A stretch of DNA of 64,000 bases, from positions 553,596 to 617,595 of the forward strand of contig NZ_CANMCZ010000001.1 in NCBI RefSeq assembly GCF_947496485.1, read 5' to 3'. Below, one piece after another: positions 28,077 through 38,225 of this stretch. Under the pieces are notes generated by a model, which was not told where the DNA came from, made no database searches, and saw nothing but the letters and a program-made list of their open reading frames with translations. This DNA is from an uncultured Winogradskyella sp. (GTDB lineage: Bacteria > Bacteroidota > Bacteroidia > Flavobacteriales > Flavobacteriaceae). The first letter of the stretch is position 1. Every line of letters starts with the position of its first letter. The position numbers and the translations under genes are program-made.

Positions 28077-29498
28077 TTAATGAGCTCTGCCAAACACTAA
28101 ATTAAGGCCAAATTGTAGCGATACACTTTGTGCTTTTGCCAAATTTTGATAGTCTAATAAATTATCTGCTAATAAATAAAAGTTAACAGGTCCTATATCT
28201 GTTGACATGCCTAATCCAATATTTGTATATGAAAAAGAATCTAACGTATAAGTTACTTTCATTCTTAACCCTTTAAAAACTCTCCTGTAATAATATGCGG
28301 TTAGTGCTAGTTGTGGTTGTTTGGGCCTATTCACAGCATAGAGCTGTGCTCCAATAGCGTTTATATAACCACTATCTTTTGTTAAACAATTACAGTCTTT
28401 ACTAACTTTTTTACCGAAAGCGTAACGCAATGCTGCATTTAATTTTAAAGGTCTCCATGTGGTGTATTTTGCAGTTATAGAATCGACCTCAAATAAATCT
28501 TCGAAATTATCTGCAACTTCATTCCAGTACTCTTCCGCAGTTTGTCCGTCATCAACTTCAGGAAAAATCGGATTTATACCTTCGTAAGTATATTTTCCCT
28601 TAACACTATAACTCTCAATATCTTTTGTATGTCTTATAAAACCAAAATCTTGCAAACTGGCTTCGAATTGTAATTGATCTGTGGCCTGATAGGTTAGACC
28701 TAAATCGAGTCCTAAACCTAAATTACCGCCTAAGAGCAATCTTTTTCTAATCGCTTTTATGTCATCTGAAACGTCAGAATTAGCATCTTCAGTAAGACTT
28801 CTAATTCCCGATGTTTGCACACTGAGATCCAAATCAAATATATGCTCTAAAAAATTATTATCACCTTCTTGAGTTATGAATGATCCTCTATTTTTTGTTG
28901 AATTCACATTAAAAACACTAGAGTAAATCTTACCTCTCGCACCAATGGTCAATTTATCATTGACTTTTTTAGTAGTACCTAAATGTAATACCGAAACCAC
29001 TTCTCCTGTAGCATTTAAATCGCCTATATCAAAAATACGGCCTATGTTATTAGCATTTCCCTCATAAGCTAATATCGTGTAATCTTTAGGATGGTATGCA
29101 ATAATGTCTGTCTCGAGATACATTCCAAAAGACAAATAATTATCCTTTTCTATGCCTTTACCATAGGAAAAACCACCTGAAAAAATATCGAGTTGTTGAT
29201 TAAGGGTGAAAAAATCATTTTCTTCTAAACTAAAAATTACATCTCGTAGCTTAGAATTAAAGTCTCTACCATCATCTGCAAACAAATCATATGCACTAAC
29301 ACCAGAGCTACCTGCATTAGAATGTATATGTGAAAGCAACGGAAAACCAACATACCACTTATTATCTAAAGTTGTACTTGGATTAATCAATACTGACTGC
29401 GGAATATCATTAAATCCAAATAATAGCTGTTTATTTTGTGCATTGACAACACAAAGCATATTCATGATTAATAAAAATGTCAGCCTTTTGTACATCAT
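28077..29498 (-). CDS. DUF5723-like outer-membrane protein
   Basis: A 473-residue protein with a signal peptide ending VNAQ. The mature part is beta-strand-rich with repeated aromatic turns and includes INPSTTLDNKWYVGFP near its start and GINPIFPEVDDG midway. It ends in LQFGLNLVFGRAH, suggesting a C-terminal outer-membrane strand. I recall such proteins as DUF5723, thought to be outer-membrane barrels of the PorV/FadL-like type; function unknown. It follows the lipoprotein gene by two bases, so the two are one transcript. Confidence 0.7.
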   Translation of the reverse strand: MMYKRLTFLLIMNMLCVVNAQNKQLLFGFNDIPQSVLINPSTTLDNKWYVGFPLLSHIHSNAGSSGVSAYDLFADDGRDFNSKLRDVIFSLEENDFFTLNQQLDIFSGGFSYGKGIEKDNYLSFGMYLETDIIAYHPKDYTILAYEGNANNIGRIFDIGDLNATGEVVSVLHLGTTKKVNDKLTIGARGKIYSSVFNVNSTKNRGSFITQEGDNNFLEHIFDLDLSVQTSGIRSLTEDANSDVSDDIKAIRKRLLLGGNLGLGLDLGLTYQATDQLQFEASLQDFGFIRHTKDIESYSVKGKYTYEGINPIFPEVDDGQTAEEYWNEVADNFEDLFEVDSITAKYTTWRPLKLNAALRYAFGKKVSKDCNCLTKDSGYINAIGAQLYAVNRPKQPQLALTAYYYRRVFKGLRMKVTYTLDSFSYTNIGLGMSTDIGPVNFYLLADNLLDYQNLAKAQSVSLQFGLNLVFGRAH

Positions 29499-29500
29499 GG

Positions 29501-30070
29501 CTAAACATCTATATCAAAGTAAAATATACCTTTTGATTTTAAAGAAATTTTTTCTGAAGAGTTTTCGTTTAACATAGAGCCATCAGAACTAGGGTATAAT
29601 GTTAAGGTAATTATCATTTTAGTCACTAACTTGAGATTTTCTAAACTATCATCTTCAAAAATTTCGATATATTCAGTGACCACCTCATTACCAGCAGAAG
29701 ACGCTAAGGCATCAAATGAAACTGTATGCTGTAACTCATCTGTATTATTTAAAAAATCTACTTGCAGATTAAATGTTCTGGGAATAGTATTAGTGGCTTC
29801 AAAAATAAATTCTGCTCTTATTAAATTATCTTTAACAAATTGTTCTTCGAATATTTCAATATTGGCAATAGAATCTCTTATTATTTCTATTTCTACACCA
29901 TTAAGCGAAAATTGAGAGGCTTCTACTTCTGTATAGACAATGCTAGCCTCCAATGCAGGAGTTAATGAAAAATCATTTGCTTGATCAAAATCAACATCTT
30001 TAACACAAGAGAGTAATGAAATCAATAAAATGATTGTACAAAGTATCGCTTTTCCATTAATTTTTAACAT
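29501..30070 (-). CDS. Lipoprotein of unknown function
   Basis: A 189-residue protein with a lipoprotein signal ending at Cys22 (ISLLSCVKD) and a beta-rich mature part with acidic surface. No domain recognised. It is separated from the DUF5723-like gene by two bases and from trkH by 56, so it may be part of a trkA-trkH-lipoprotein-barrel transcript. The tight pairing with the barrel gene suggests a lipoprotein partner of that barrel. Confidence 0.65.
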   Translation of the reverse strand: MLKINGKAILCTIILLISLLSCVKDVDFDQANDFSLTPALEASIVYTEVEASQFSLNGVEIEIIRDSIANIEIFEEQFVKDNLIRAEFIFEATNTIPRTFNLQVDFLNNTDELQHTVSFDALASSAGNEVVTEYIEIFEDDSLENLKLVTKMIITLTLYPSSDGSMLNENSSEKISLKSKGIFYFDIDV

Positions 30071-30126
30071 ATTACAAATCTTAATTACTTACTAAAGTAA
30101 CGATTATGCTAAAAACATATTGCCAA

Positions 30127-31620
30127 TTACCTGTTTCTCCAAAAGAAAGGGGTCAATAAGATAAGAACTGTAAATAATTCTAATCTCCCAATAAGCATTA
30201 AAAAAGATGCCCACCACTTACCTAAAGATGGTAAAGCAGCATAATTGTTAACTGGTCCGAAATCACCCAGGGCTGGACCAACATTTCCTAAACTAGAAGC
30301 TGAAAGCCCTATTGCCGATATAAAATCTATTTGAAGCATAGAGAAAACTAGAGCACCAATAATAAATGACAACATATACAGAATAAAGAAGCCTAGTATG
30401 TTAAAAACAATATCTCCCGAAATGGATTTTTTATTATAACGTACAGGTAAAATAGCATTAGGATGTAAAGCGCGTTTAAATTCTAAGAAACCGTTCTTAA
30501 TTAAAATTAAATGACGTACTACCTTTACACCACCAGATGTACTACCTGCAGAACCTCCTAAAAACATCAGTCCAAAAAAGAAAACGGTTAAAAAAGGCGT
30601 CCACATTGTATAGTCCGCTGTTACAAAACCAGTTGTGGTAACTATAGCTAAAACCTGGAATAAACCATGTCTTATAGCACTTTCACCCTCACCAAAAACC
30701 ATAAGATGTGTAATGGAGGATTGAGAAACATCAGCTCTAAAATAAATTAAAAGGGCAGCAACTATGGTAAAAGCAGCAATGAATCTAAAGTAAAGTTTGA
30801 ATTCTTCGTCTTTTATTACTTTAACCACATTACCCTTAAATATAAAATAACTCAATACAAAATTTGTTCCTGCCAAAAACATAAAAAATATGATAATGTA
30901 TTGTATCGCAGGATTGTCGTTCCAGTGAGCAATACTAGCATTTTTTGTAGAAAAACCACCTGTTGAAAGCGTACTTAGTGCATGATTTATAGCATCAAAA
31001 AATGACATTCCAGCAATCTGAAGTAAAATAGTTTCAGCAATAGTGTAACCAACATAAATTAGCCACAAACGCTTTGCAGTATCTGTTATTCTAGGATGTA
31101 GTTTATCTCCCCCAGGACCTGGTGCTTCTGCTGCAAACAGTTGCATACCACCTACTCCTAGTAAAGGTAATATGGCAATTGCAAGGACAATAATTCCCAT
31201 ACCACCAATCCAATGTGTAGTACTCCGCCAAAACAAGACACCTTCTGGTATTATTTCAATATCGTTTAGAATACTGGCACCTGTAGTGGTATAACCAGAA
31301 ATGGTTTCAAAAAATGCATTTGTAAACGAAGGAATGGATTCTGTTGCCAAATAGGGTAAGGTTCCTGTGAGTGACATCACAATCCAGCCAAAGGCTACTA
31401 CCACATAGCCTTCGCGTTTATTCATTTCCTTACGATGATTTTTAGTTGCATACATTGCAACACCTCCTAAAAGTAAAGTGGCTAAACCAGCTAAAAATAA
31501 TTTAAAAGTAACGCCATCTTTGTAAATAAGACTAATCAATGTAGCTACCATCATAAAACCACCATTGAATAATAATAGTAATCCGAAAAAATGGAATATA
31601 ATTTTATAATTAAGCTTCAT
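30127..31620 (-). CDS. trkH: Trk potassium uptake membrane subunit
   Basis: A 497-residue K+ transporter subunit with about ten hydrophobic helices and four filter-like pore loops (for example SGYTTTGASI, LSTLSTGGFST, TTTGFVTADY and SSLGNVGPALG). TrkH conducts K+ when gated by TrkA. Its length is typical. The start ATG lies 12 bases after the trkA stop, so the two are one transcript. Confidence 0.95.
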   Translation of the reverse strand: MKLNYKIIFHFFGLLLLFNGGFMMVATLISLIYKDGVTFKLFLAGLATLLLGGVAMYATKNHRKEMNKREGYVVVAFGWIVMSLTGTLPYLATESIPSFTNAFFETISGYTTTGASILNDIEIIPEGVLFWRSTTHWIGGMGIIVLAIAILPLLGVGGMQLFAAEAPGPGGDKLHPRITDTAKRLWLIYVGYTIAETILLQIAGMSFFDAINHALSTLSTGGFSTKNASIAHWNDNPAIQYIIIFFMFLAGTNFVLSYFIFKGNVVKVIKDEEFKLYFRFIAAFTIVAALLIYFRADVSQSSITHLMVFGEGESAIRHGLFQVLAIVTTTGFVTADYTMWTPFLTVFFFGLMFLGGSAGSTSGGVKVVRHLILIKNGFLEFKRALHPNAILPVRYNKKSISGDIVFNILGFFILYMLSFIIGALVFSMLQIDFISAIGLSASSLGNVGPALGDFGPVNNYAALPSLGKWWASFLMLIGRLELFTVLILLTPFFWRNR

Positions 31621-31632
31621 CTGTTTTATAAA

Positions 31633-32982
31633 CTATGCAAAAAATGCTTCAACTTCAGAAATAGAGCGTGGCAGACAACAAACCACAACACGATCACCTG
31701 CCTCAATTTTAAAACTTCCAAGAGGAATCATACCCTTTCCATTTCTTATAACACCACCAAAAATTGCCGATCTTGGAAAACTTAAATCCTTTACCACTTT
31801 GTTGGTGATTTTTGAATTTGGCTTAACAACAAACTCCAAAAGTTCTGCATTCATATTGGTAAGTTTGGTCATAGCAACGACCTCACCTTTTCTAATATAT
31901 CTAAATATATTATTAGCAGCCAATAGTTTTTTATTAATCAATGTATCTATACCTATAGATTGAGATAACTGATAATAATCCATATTTTCTACTAAAGCTA
32001 TGGTTTTCTTTACTCCTTTAGATTTTGCTAAAAGACAAGACATAATATTAGTTTCAGAATTACCAGTTACAGCAATAAAAGCATCCATGTCTGAAATATT
32101 TTCTTCGTCCAATATTTCAACATTTCTTCCATCACCACATATTACAAGAGCATTAGGTAAGCGGTCTGCAAGATCTTCTGCAACTGGTTTTCTACTTTCA
32201 ACTAATTTAACATTGAACTTACTTTCACATAAATCTCTCGCTGTTTTATATCCAATTTTGCTTCCACCAAGAATCATAACATTCTTAATTTCAGATTTTA
32301 CTTTACCAGACAATTCAAACAATTCGTCATCACCACCTTTCGAAGTCATAAAAACGACTTTATCACCTTCCTTAAATTGCGTGTCACCTCTAGGTATTAT
32401 AGTATATTGAGTTGCATAACGTTGAATCGCAATAGGAATAAAATGCAGTTCTGAGTATATTTCTGCTGCTTCCTTAACCGTTTTACCAACAAATGTTGCA
32501 GTTCTAGACAATCGTAGACCTAACATTGTTAAGGCTCCTTCTTCAAACTCATACGTATCATTAAATCCGTACTGATTTAATAATAATTCAATTTCTGAAG
32601 CAGCTAAGGATTCAGGAGAAATTAATTCGTCTATTCCAAATTTAGAAAACCCTATAGTTTCTTTTTCATCAATGAATTCGGTGTTAGAAATACGAGCTAT
32701 AGTGCGCTGTGCACCTAACTGTTTAGCAATTACACCAGCTGTAATGTTAGTGGTTTCTGAAGATGTAACTGCAATAAAAAGTGCTGCAGTATCTATTCGC
32801 GCTTCTCTTAAAATAGAAATAGATGTAGCATCCCCTTTTATGGTTTTTATATCTAAATGTTCACCTGCATAAGCTAAGCTATCCTTTTTGGTATCAATAA
32901 GAGTTATTTCTTGCGACTCATAGGACAATAGTTTTGCTAAATGAAATCCTACTTCTCCAGCACCTGCGATAATTATTTTCAT
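31633..32982 (-). CDS. trkA: Trk potassium uptake regulatory subunit
   Basis: A 449-residue cytoplasmic regulator with two RCK units. Each has a Rossmann NAD-binding start: KIIIAGAGEVGFHLAK at residue 2 and NVMILGGSKIGYKTARD near 230. Two C-terminal RCK-C halves follow each unit (about 140-220 and 370-445). TrkA binds nucleotides and gates TrkH. It is the first gene of the operon, with a promoter box 24 bases upstream. Confidence 0.96.
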   Translation of the reverse strand: MKIIIAGAGEVGFHLAKLLSYESQEITLIDTKKDSLAYAGEHLDIKTIKGDATSISILREARIDTAALFIAVTSSETTNITAGVIAKQLGAQRTIARISNTEFIDEKETIGFSKFGIDELISPESLAASEIELLLNQYGFNDTYEFEEGALTMLGLRLSRTATFVGKTVKEAAEIYSELHFIPIAIQRYATQYTIIPRGDTQFKEGDKVVFMTSKGGDDELFELSGKVKSEIKNVMILGGSKIGYKTARDLCESKFNVKLVESRKPVAEDLADRLPNALVICGDGRNVEILDEENISDMDAFIAVTGNSETNIMSCLLAKSKGVKKTIALVENMDYYQLSQSIGIDTLINKKLLAANNIFRYIRKGEVVAMTKLTNMNAELLEFVVKPNSKITNKVVKDLSFPRSAIFGGVIRNGKGMIPLGSFKIEAGDRVVVCCLPRSISEVEAFFA

Positions 32983-33005
32983 CCTTAATTGTTGAAATAA
33001 ACATG

Positions 33006-33013
33006 CAAATATA
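33006..33013 (-). promoter_or_regulatory. -7 box for trkA
   Basis: On the minus strand this reads TATATTTG, matching TAnnTTTG, 24 bases before the trkA ATG. Confidence 0.6.
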
Positions 33014-33165
33014 CTAAGAAGTTATAAGTTAGGAGGTTTCTATATTATTTAAAGTATCATTTACATACTTCATATTAATATCAACTAATTATTTCTTTAT
33101 ATAATAATAACTTTCCTAGTCTTAACTTTAAATATTTACAACTTCAAGTACTTATAACTAATCCG

Positions 33166-33173
33166 TATATTTG
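33166..33173 (+). promoter_or_regulatory. -7 box for ubiE
   Basis: TATATTTG (followed by C) matches the -7 consensus and lies 14 bases before the ubiE ATG. The leader would be very short. Confidence 0.6.
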
Positions 33174-33186
33174 CCAAAAATTTTTA

Positions 33187-33918
33187 ATGGCTGAAAAAGT
33201 AAATCCTTACAAAGACAGTGACCAATCCAAAAAGATTCAGGTGACCAAAATGTTTGATACCATTTCTAAAGAATATGATGGCTTAAACCGTATCATTTCT
33301 TTTGGTATTGATGTAAAGTGGAGAAATAAAGTTGTTAAAATTGTTTCTGAAAAACAGCCAGAAAATATTCTGGATATTGCTACAGGAACTGGTGACTTAG
33401 CCATTAATCTAACTTCGACCAATGCCAAAGAAATTATTGGTTTAGACATTAGTGATGGAATGTTAGAAGTAGGAAGACAGAAAATTAGAACTAAAAAATT
33501 AGATGGTATTATATCTATGGTAATTGGTGATTCTGAAGATTTACCTTTTAAAGACAACACCTTTGACGCTATTACTGTTGCATTTGGAGTTCGTAACTTT
33601 GAAAATTTAGAGAAAGGATTAGCTGAAATATTAAGAGTCTTAAAACCCAATGGTGTTTTTGTGATTTTAGAAACTTCTGTTCCAACCAACCCAATCTATA
33701 AAGCAGGATATAAGATACACACAAAACTTATTCTACCAGTTATCGGCAAGCTTTTTTCAAAAGATAAAGTTGCATATAGCTATCTTAGTGAATCGGCTTC
33801 TGTTTTCCCATATGGTGAAGCTTTAAACAATATTTTGAGAAAAATTGGGTTTATTAATGTCGAAGACAAACCACAAACCATGGGTGTGGCAACAATTTAC
33901 ACAGCATCTAAAGCATAA
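33187..33918 (+). CDS. ubiE: Demethylmenaquinone methyltransferase
   Basis: A 243-residue SAM methyltransferase that makes menaquinone from demethylmenaquinone. Class I SAM motif [15 protein letters not shown] near residue 60; [13 protein letters not shown]; and the UbiE signature [13 protein letters not shown] and [17 protein letters not shown]. The product is the quinone acceptor that NQR in this window would reduce, although the two lie 26 kb apart. The porT gene starts two bases after the stop, so they are co-transcribed, as I recall in related genomes. Confidence 0.95.
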   Translation: MAEKVNPYKDSDQSKKIQVTKMFDTISKEYDGLNRIISFGIDVKWRNKVVKIVSEKQPENILDIATGTGDLAINLTSTNAKEIIGLDISDGMLEVGRQKIRTKKLDGIISMVIGDSEDLPFKDNTFDAITVAFGVRNFENLEKGLAEILRVLKPNGVFVILETSVPTNPIYKAGYKIHTKLILPVIGKLFSKDKVAYSYLSESASVFPYGEALNNILRKIGFINVEDKPQTMGVATIYTASKA

Positions 33919-33919
33919 C

Positions 33920-34639
33920 ATGAAGAGAATCTTAATCTTTTTAGCATTTTTTTTAGTATTTCAAAATGCATCCGCTCAATTATTTACCAAAGAAAAAGTA
34001 ACTAATAATCCAGACCCAAAGGATGAAGAGCTATTGTCTTGGGGTTATTTTCTTGGTTTAAATAGTTATGACTTCAAGTTTAATTATAATGAGGATATGG
34101 AAGACATTTTGGTGGATGACGACACGTTTGGATTTCACTTAGGACTTGTCGGTGACTTACGAATTAATAATTATTTGAATTTGAGACTTGAACCTGGTGT
34201 ATTTTTTACTACGAGAAATCTACGTTATAAAGAAAGTTACTTTGCTGGTATGGAATTTAATGACTCTGATTTATTGAGAGAAGTAAAATCGACATACATA
34301 CATGTACCATTATTGTTAAAAATGTCAACTAAGCGCATTAATAATTTCAAACCATTTGTTGTCGGAGGTGTTTCAGCTGCGATTAATCTTTCTAGTAATG
34401 AAGACAATCCAAATGACAATAGTTCTGGAGAGTTTAGAATGACTAAAAACACATATTTCTACGAAATTGGTTTTGGTATAGACTTTTATTTACTCCATTT
34501 TAAGTTTACACCATCTATTCGAGGAATTTTCGCTATAAATGATGAGATTATTAGAGATAATGACCCAAATAGTCCATGGACAGGTAATATTGCAAAAATG
34601 CAAACTAGAGGTGTTTTTATCAACTTTACATTTCAGTAA
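33920..34639 (+). CDS. porT: Type IX secretion protein PorT
   Basis: A 239-residue outer-membrane barrel needed for T9SS function. The true start is the ATG at 33920; an upstream 25-codon in-frame extension lies inside ubiE and is not supported. Signal peptide MKRILIFLAFFLVFQNASAQ. Family-like segments include WGYFLGLNSYDFK and the C-terminal MQTRGVFINFTFQ with the terminal barrel strand. The 3' end overlaps the convergent TrmH-type gene by 14 bases. Confidence 0.88.
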   Translation: MKRILIFLAFFLVFQNASAQLFTKEKVTNNPDPKDEELLSWGYFLGLNSYDFKFNYNEDMEDILVDDDTFGFHLGLVGDLRINNYLNLRLEPGVFFTTRNLRYKESYFAGMEFNDSDLLREVKSTYIHVPLLLKMSTKRINNFKPFVVGGVSAAINLSSNEDNPNDNSSGEFRMTKNTYFYEIGFGIDFYLLHFKFTPSIRGIFAINDEIIRDNDPNSPWTGNIAKMQTRGVFINFTFQ

Positions 34640-35363
34640 TAGTTCGTCGCCTAAATTCGCTTAAAATGATTCCTGTGGCATTAGCCACATTTAAACTTTC
34701 AGTAGACTGTTTTTTTCCAAATTGTGGAATTGTTATTCTCCTTTCAACTTTAGATGAAATCGCTTCAGAAATTCCATTAGCTTCATTCCCTAATATTACA
34801 ATACCTTCACTTGGCAAACTAGAATTATAAATATTTTCACCATCCATGAAAGCTCCAAAAATATTGGCTTTACTAGATTCTAAATAATCCTCTAAATCTA
34901 AATATGTAACATTTACACGAGCTAGCGAGCCCATTGTAGCTTGTACTACTTTAGAGTTATAGCAATCTACAGTATTGGTGCTACAAACTAAATCTTTAAC
35001 TCCATACCAATCACAGAGACGAATAATAGTCCCTAAATTACCTGGATCTCTTACGTCATCTAGTGCTATAATTAAGCCTTCATTTTTTAGTGATATTGAC
35101 TTTGGAGTTTTAAAAACAGCTAAAGCCGTATTAGGATTTTTGAGCGTTGATATCTTTTTAAGTTCTATTTCAGAAATCTCAGTGACTTGGTGATTTACTA
35201 TGTCAAAAATTCGTTTTGTAGTATAGAGATTTTCTAACTGAAAGTCTGAATTTAGAAACTCATTAATTCCTTTTATGCCTTCAACAGTAAACAAGCCTAA
35301 TTGCTGTCTATTCTTTTTTTGACTTAAACTTTTAATTAACTTTATTTGATTCTTTGATAACAT
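34626..35363 (-). CDS. TrmH/SpoU-family RNA 2'-O-methyltransferase
   Basis: A 245-residue SPOUT enzyme. ATG at 35363 (MLSKNQIKLIKS) is chosen over an upstream in-frame start. The N-terminal RNA-binding substrate domain (about residues 1-90) is followed by ALDDVRDPGNLGTIIR, then GNEANGIS and IPQFGKKQSTESLNVANATG, the SPOUT SAM-knot motifs. The target is a 23S rRNA or tRNA ribose; which base is not readable. Convergent with porT and overlapping its 3' end. Confidence 0.9.
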   Translation of the reverse strand: MLSKNQIKLIKSLSQKKNRQQLGLFTVEGIKGINEFLNSDFQLENLYTTKRIFDIVNHQVTEISEIELKKISTLKNPNTALAVFKTPKSISLKNEGLIIALDDVRDPGNLGTIIRLCDWYGVKDLVCSTNTVDCYNSKVVQATMGSLARVNVTYLDLEDYLESSKANIFGAFMDGENIYNSSLPSEGIVILGNEANGISEAISSKVERRITIPQFGKKQSTESLNVANATGIILSEFRRRTITEM

Positions 35364-35510
35364 TAAAATCTCTTTACATTTGTTTGTAAAATACAAAGTA
35401 AACCTTTTTACCCTTATTATTTTTCTAATTTTATTTAAGTACTAATATTTAAAGACATAAATGGTATTATTTTTGTTTCGTACAAACATTATCAAAATAC
35501 AATACAGCTT

Positions 35511-38108
35511 TTGAAATTGTCAAATCGTAATTCTTGCTTAGGTAAAAACTACAAATCACTTTGTATTGTTTTGGTATTGGCTGTATTTGTTCTATCTATT
35601 AGTTCTTGTAATGTTGTAAAACGTGTTAAAAACAATGAGCATCTCATTACTGAAAACACAATTATTGAAGACGGAAAAATAAATAATGAAGAACGCATCA
35701 ACAATATCGTAATTCAAAAAGTGAATACTGGCATGAATGGTTTTTTAGGTATTAAACTACCTCTTAAACTAGGAATTTACAATTTAGCTCGACCGAATAT
35801 TGACTCAATTCTTGAAGCTAAAGTTCTAAGCGATTCTTCTAAAGTAAAATGGAAAACTAAATTACTCTCAAAAAAGCAATTTGATAAAGAGATACAAACC
35901 AGAAAAAATTTCAACAATTGGTTAAAGCGCACAGGTGAAGCTCCAACTATTCTTAATGAAGATAAAACCATTAAAACAACTAATAACCTAAGAAAATACT
36001 ATTACAGCAAAGGATGGTTTAACAATCAGGTAGCATACGAAGTAAAAAGAGATAGTAACAAACGTGCTCAAGTAACATATAAGGTTACAAAAAACAAACC
36101 TTACAAATTAGATTCTGTTACCCCAATTATAAGTAGTCTTGCAATTGATACACTCTACGATAAATTCAGCAAAGCATCATTACTAAAAAAAGGTGAGCAA
36201 TATGACGAACTAAATTATGAAAACGAACGGGTACGCATAAACACCTACTTACGTAATGCGGGTTTTTATTATTTTGGACAAGATTATATAAGTTTCGTAA
36301 CAGATACTATAAAAACAAATCACAAGGTAAATACAGAATTATTTATTGCCAACCGTACCATTAGAGGTGACGATTCTACTACTACAGTACCGTTTAAAAT
36401 CTATAAGATTAAAGAGGTCAATATTTTTACAGACGACAATTTTGACAACCGGTTTAAGACCATCTCAGATACTACAATTTACAAAGATTATAACCTATAT
36501 AGTAAGGAGAAATTACGATTTAGACCAAAAGCGATAACTGACGCTGTATTTATTAATAAAGGAGACACTTATAGTGATTTAGCCAGAAGCAGGACTTCGC
36601 GCTATCTAAATGATTTACAGATGTTTAGATATCCCAGTATCGATTATGTTGAAAATGAACAAGACACTACCTTAACAGCAAACATCTATTTAGAGCCCAA
36701 AAAAAAATATCAGTTAAGTTTTGACCCTGAAATAACTCAAAGTAATATTCAAACCATTGGATTTTCATTCAGTGCCGGATTAAAAATACGTAATGTCTTT
36801 AGAGGTGCAGAAACGTTAGAGATCAGTGGTATTGCGGCAATTGGTGCATCAGATGATAATAGTACCGATGATGAAAGGTTTTTCGATATTAACGAGTTTG
36901 GAGGAAATATCAGACTAACTATTCCGCGTTTATTCACACCTTTTAATACAGATAAGGTCATACCCAAATATATGTCACCAAGCACAGTGATAAATCTCTC
37001 CGCAACTAGTCAACAAAATATTGGATTAGACAAACAGACCTTGTCTGGTGTGCTAAGTTACAATTGGTTTCCTTCAAAAACAGTAACTAATAATTTAGAT
37101 CTTTTTAATGTACAGTTTGTAAAAAACCTTAATACTAGTAATTATTTCGGAGTTTATACAAACTCATTTGGCAGATTAAATACTATAGCTCAAGATATTG
37201 GTTATATAGGAGGTGATGAAACTTTAGAGAATCCTCTTGTACAAAATGATTTTTCTCCGGCAGACCAGTTTATTGATGATGTTTTGACTGAACAGACTAG
37301 TCTAATGCCTGGTGCTGCTGATTTTGCCACTGTAAATAATATAAAAGAGCGTAAAGACCGACTCACAGAAAACAACCTTATTTTCTCTACAAGTTTTGAC
37401 TATAAGAAAGACAGGAGGCAGAATATATTCGATAATGATTTTTCAGTTTTTAAATGGCGAGTAGAATTGGCTGGTAATTTACTATCTAACCTATCAAGAC
37501 TCACTGGAGCTTCTAAAAACGAAAATGGTAATTATGAAGTTTTTGGCGTGGCATTTTCACAATATTTTAAAACCGAAATCGATTATGTAAAATATTTTGA
37601 TTTAGGAAGAAAGAACGTTTTTGCTTTCAGATCTTATGCTGGTATAGCTATCCCTTATGGCAACTCTAACAGTATTCCTTTTGCCAAGAGTTTCTTTGCT
37701 GGTGGACCTAATGATAATAGAGCTTGGACAGCATATAACCTTGGTCCTGGAAGTTCTAAAACCACTAACGAATTTAATGAGGCAAACTTTAAAATTCACT
37801 TTAGTGCAGAACAACGTTTTAATCTATTTGGACAATGGTATGGTGCATTATTTATTGATGCAGGTAACATTTGGAATGTACTAGATAATGTAGAGGATGA
37901 AGATGCAACCTTTACTAATTTTAGCTCATTAAAAGACATAGCTGTTGGCTCTGGTTTTGGTATACGCTATGACTTCGATTTTTTTGTATTACGTTTTGAT
38001 ACAGGCTTTAAAACTTACGATCCATCACAAAGTGAAGGTAACCGTTGGTTTAAACAATATAACTTCAGAAATGCAGTTTTTAATATTGGAATTAATTATC
38101 CTTTTTAA
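35511..38108 (+). CDS. tamL: TamA-like outer-membrane lipoprotein TamL
   Basis: An 865-residue Omp85-family protein of the TAM/BAM type. The signal ends in a lipobox (VLSISSCNVVKR), and the mature part has POTRA-like repeats followed by a C-terminal 16-strand barrel with GSGFGIRYDFDFFVLRFDTGFK, ending INYPF. In Bacteroidetes the lipid-anchored TamA form is called TamL and works with TamB; tamB is not here. No in-frame ATG exists before the lipobox, so translation seems to start at TTG 35511. Flanked by a TrmH-type gene and fbaA. Confidence 0.88.
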   Translation: MKLSNRNSCLGKNYKSLCIVLVLAVFVLSISSCNVVKRVKNNEHLITENTIIEDGKINNEERINNIVIQKVNTGMNGFLGIKLPLKLGIYNLARPNIDSILEAKVLSDSSKVKWKTKLLSKKQFDKEIQTRKNFNNWLKRTGEAPTILNEDKTIKTTNNLRKYYYSKGWFNNQVAYEVKRDSNKRAQVTYKVTKNKPYKLDSVTPIISSLAIDTLYDKFSKASLLKKGEQYDELNYENERVRINTYLRNAGFYYFGQDYISFVTDTIKTNHKVNTELFIANRTIRGDDSTTTVPFKIYKIKEVNIFTDDNFDNRFKTISDTTIYKDYNLYSKEKLRFRPKAITDAVFINKGDTYSDLARSRTSRYLNDLQMFRYPSIDYVENEQDTTLTANIYLEPKKKYQLSFDPEITQSNIQTIGFSFSAGLKIRNVFRGAETLEISGIAAIGASDDNSTDDERFFDINEFGGNIRLTIPRLFTPFNTDKVIPKYMSPSTVINLSATSQQNIGLDKQTLSGVLSYNWFPSKTVTNNLDLFNVQFVKNLNTSNYFGVYTNSFGRLNTIAQDIGYIGGDETLENPLVQNDFSPADQFIDDVLTEQTSLMPGAADFATVNNIKERKDRLTENNLIFSTSFDYKKDRRQNIFDNDFSVFKWRVELAGNLLSNLSRLTGASKNENGNYEVFGVAFSQYFKTEIDYVKYFDLGRKNVFAFRSYAGIAIPYGNSNSIPFAKSFFAGGPNDNRAWTAYNLGPGSSKTTNEFNEANFKIHFSAEQRFNLFGQWYGALFIDAGNIWNVLDNVEDEDATFTNFSSLKDIAVGSGFGIRYDFDFFVLRFDTGFKTYDPSQSEGNRWFKQYNFRNAVFNIGINYPF

Positions 38109-38188
38109 TTCAATTTTTCTTAAGTTTCAGCTATATCGTTTTCGTTATTTTATAACAAGTCGACCTTCATAAATACTCAAAATTTACG

Positions 38189-38196
38189 TATTTTTG
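38189..38196 (+). promoter_or_regulatory. -7 box for fbaA
   Basis: TATTTTTG matches the -7 consensus and lies 30 bases before the ATG. Confidence 0.55.
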
Positions 38197-38225
38197 ATAT
38201 CTAAATTTTTCAATCCAAAAAAATT

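Noticed and set aside
33845..33919. Longer PorT frame starting inside ubiE
   Set aside because: The 25 extra residues precede a complete signal peptide and lie in the ubiE coding region.
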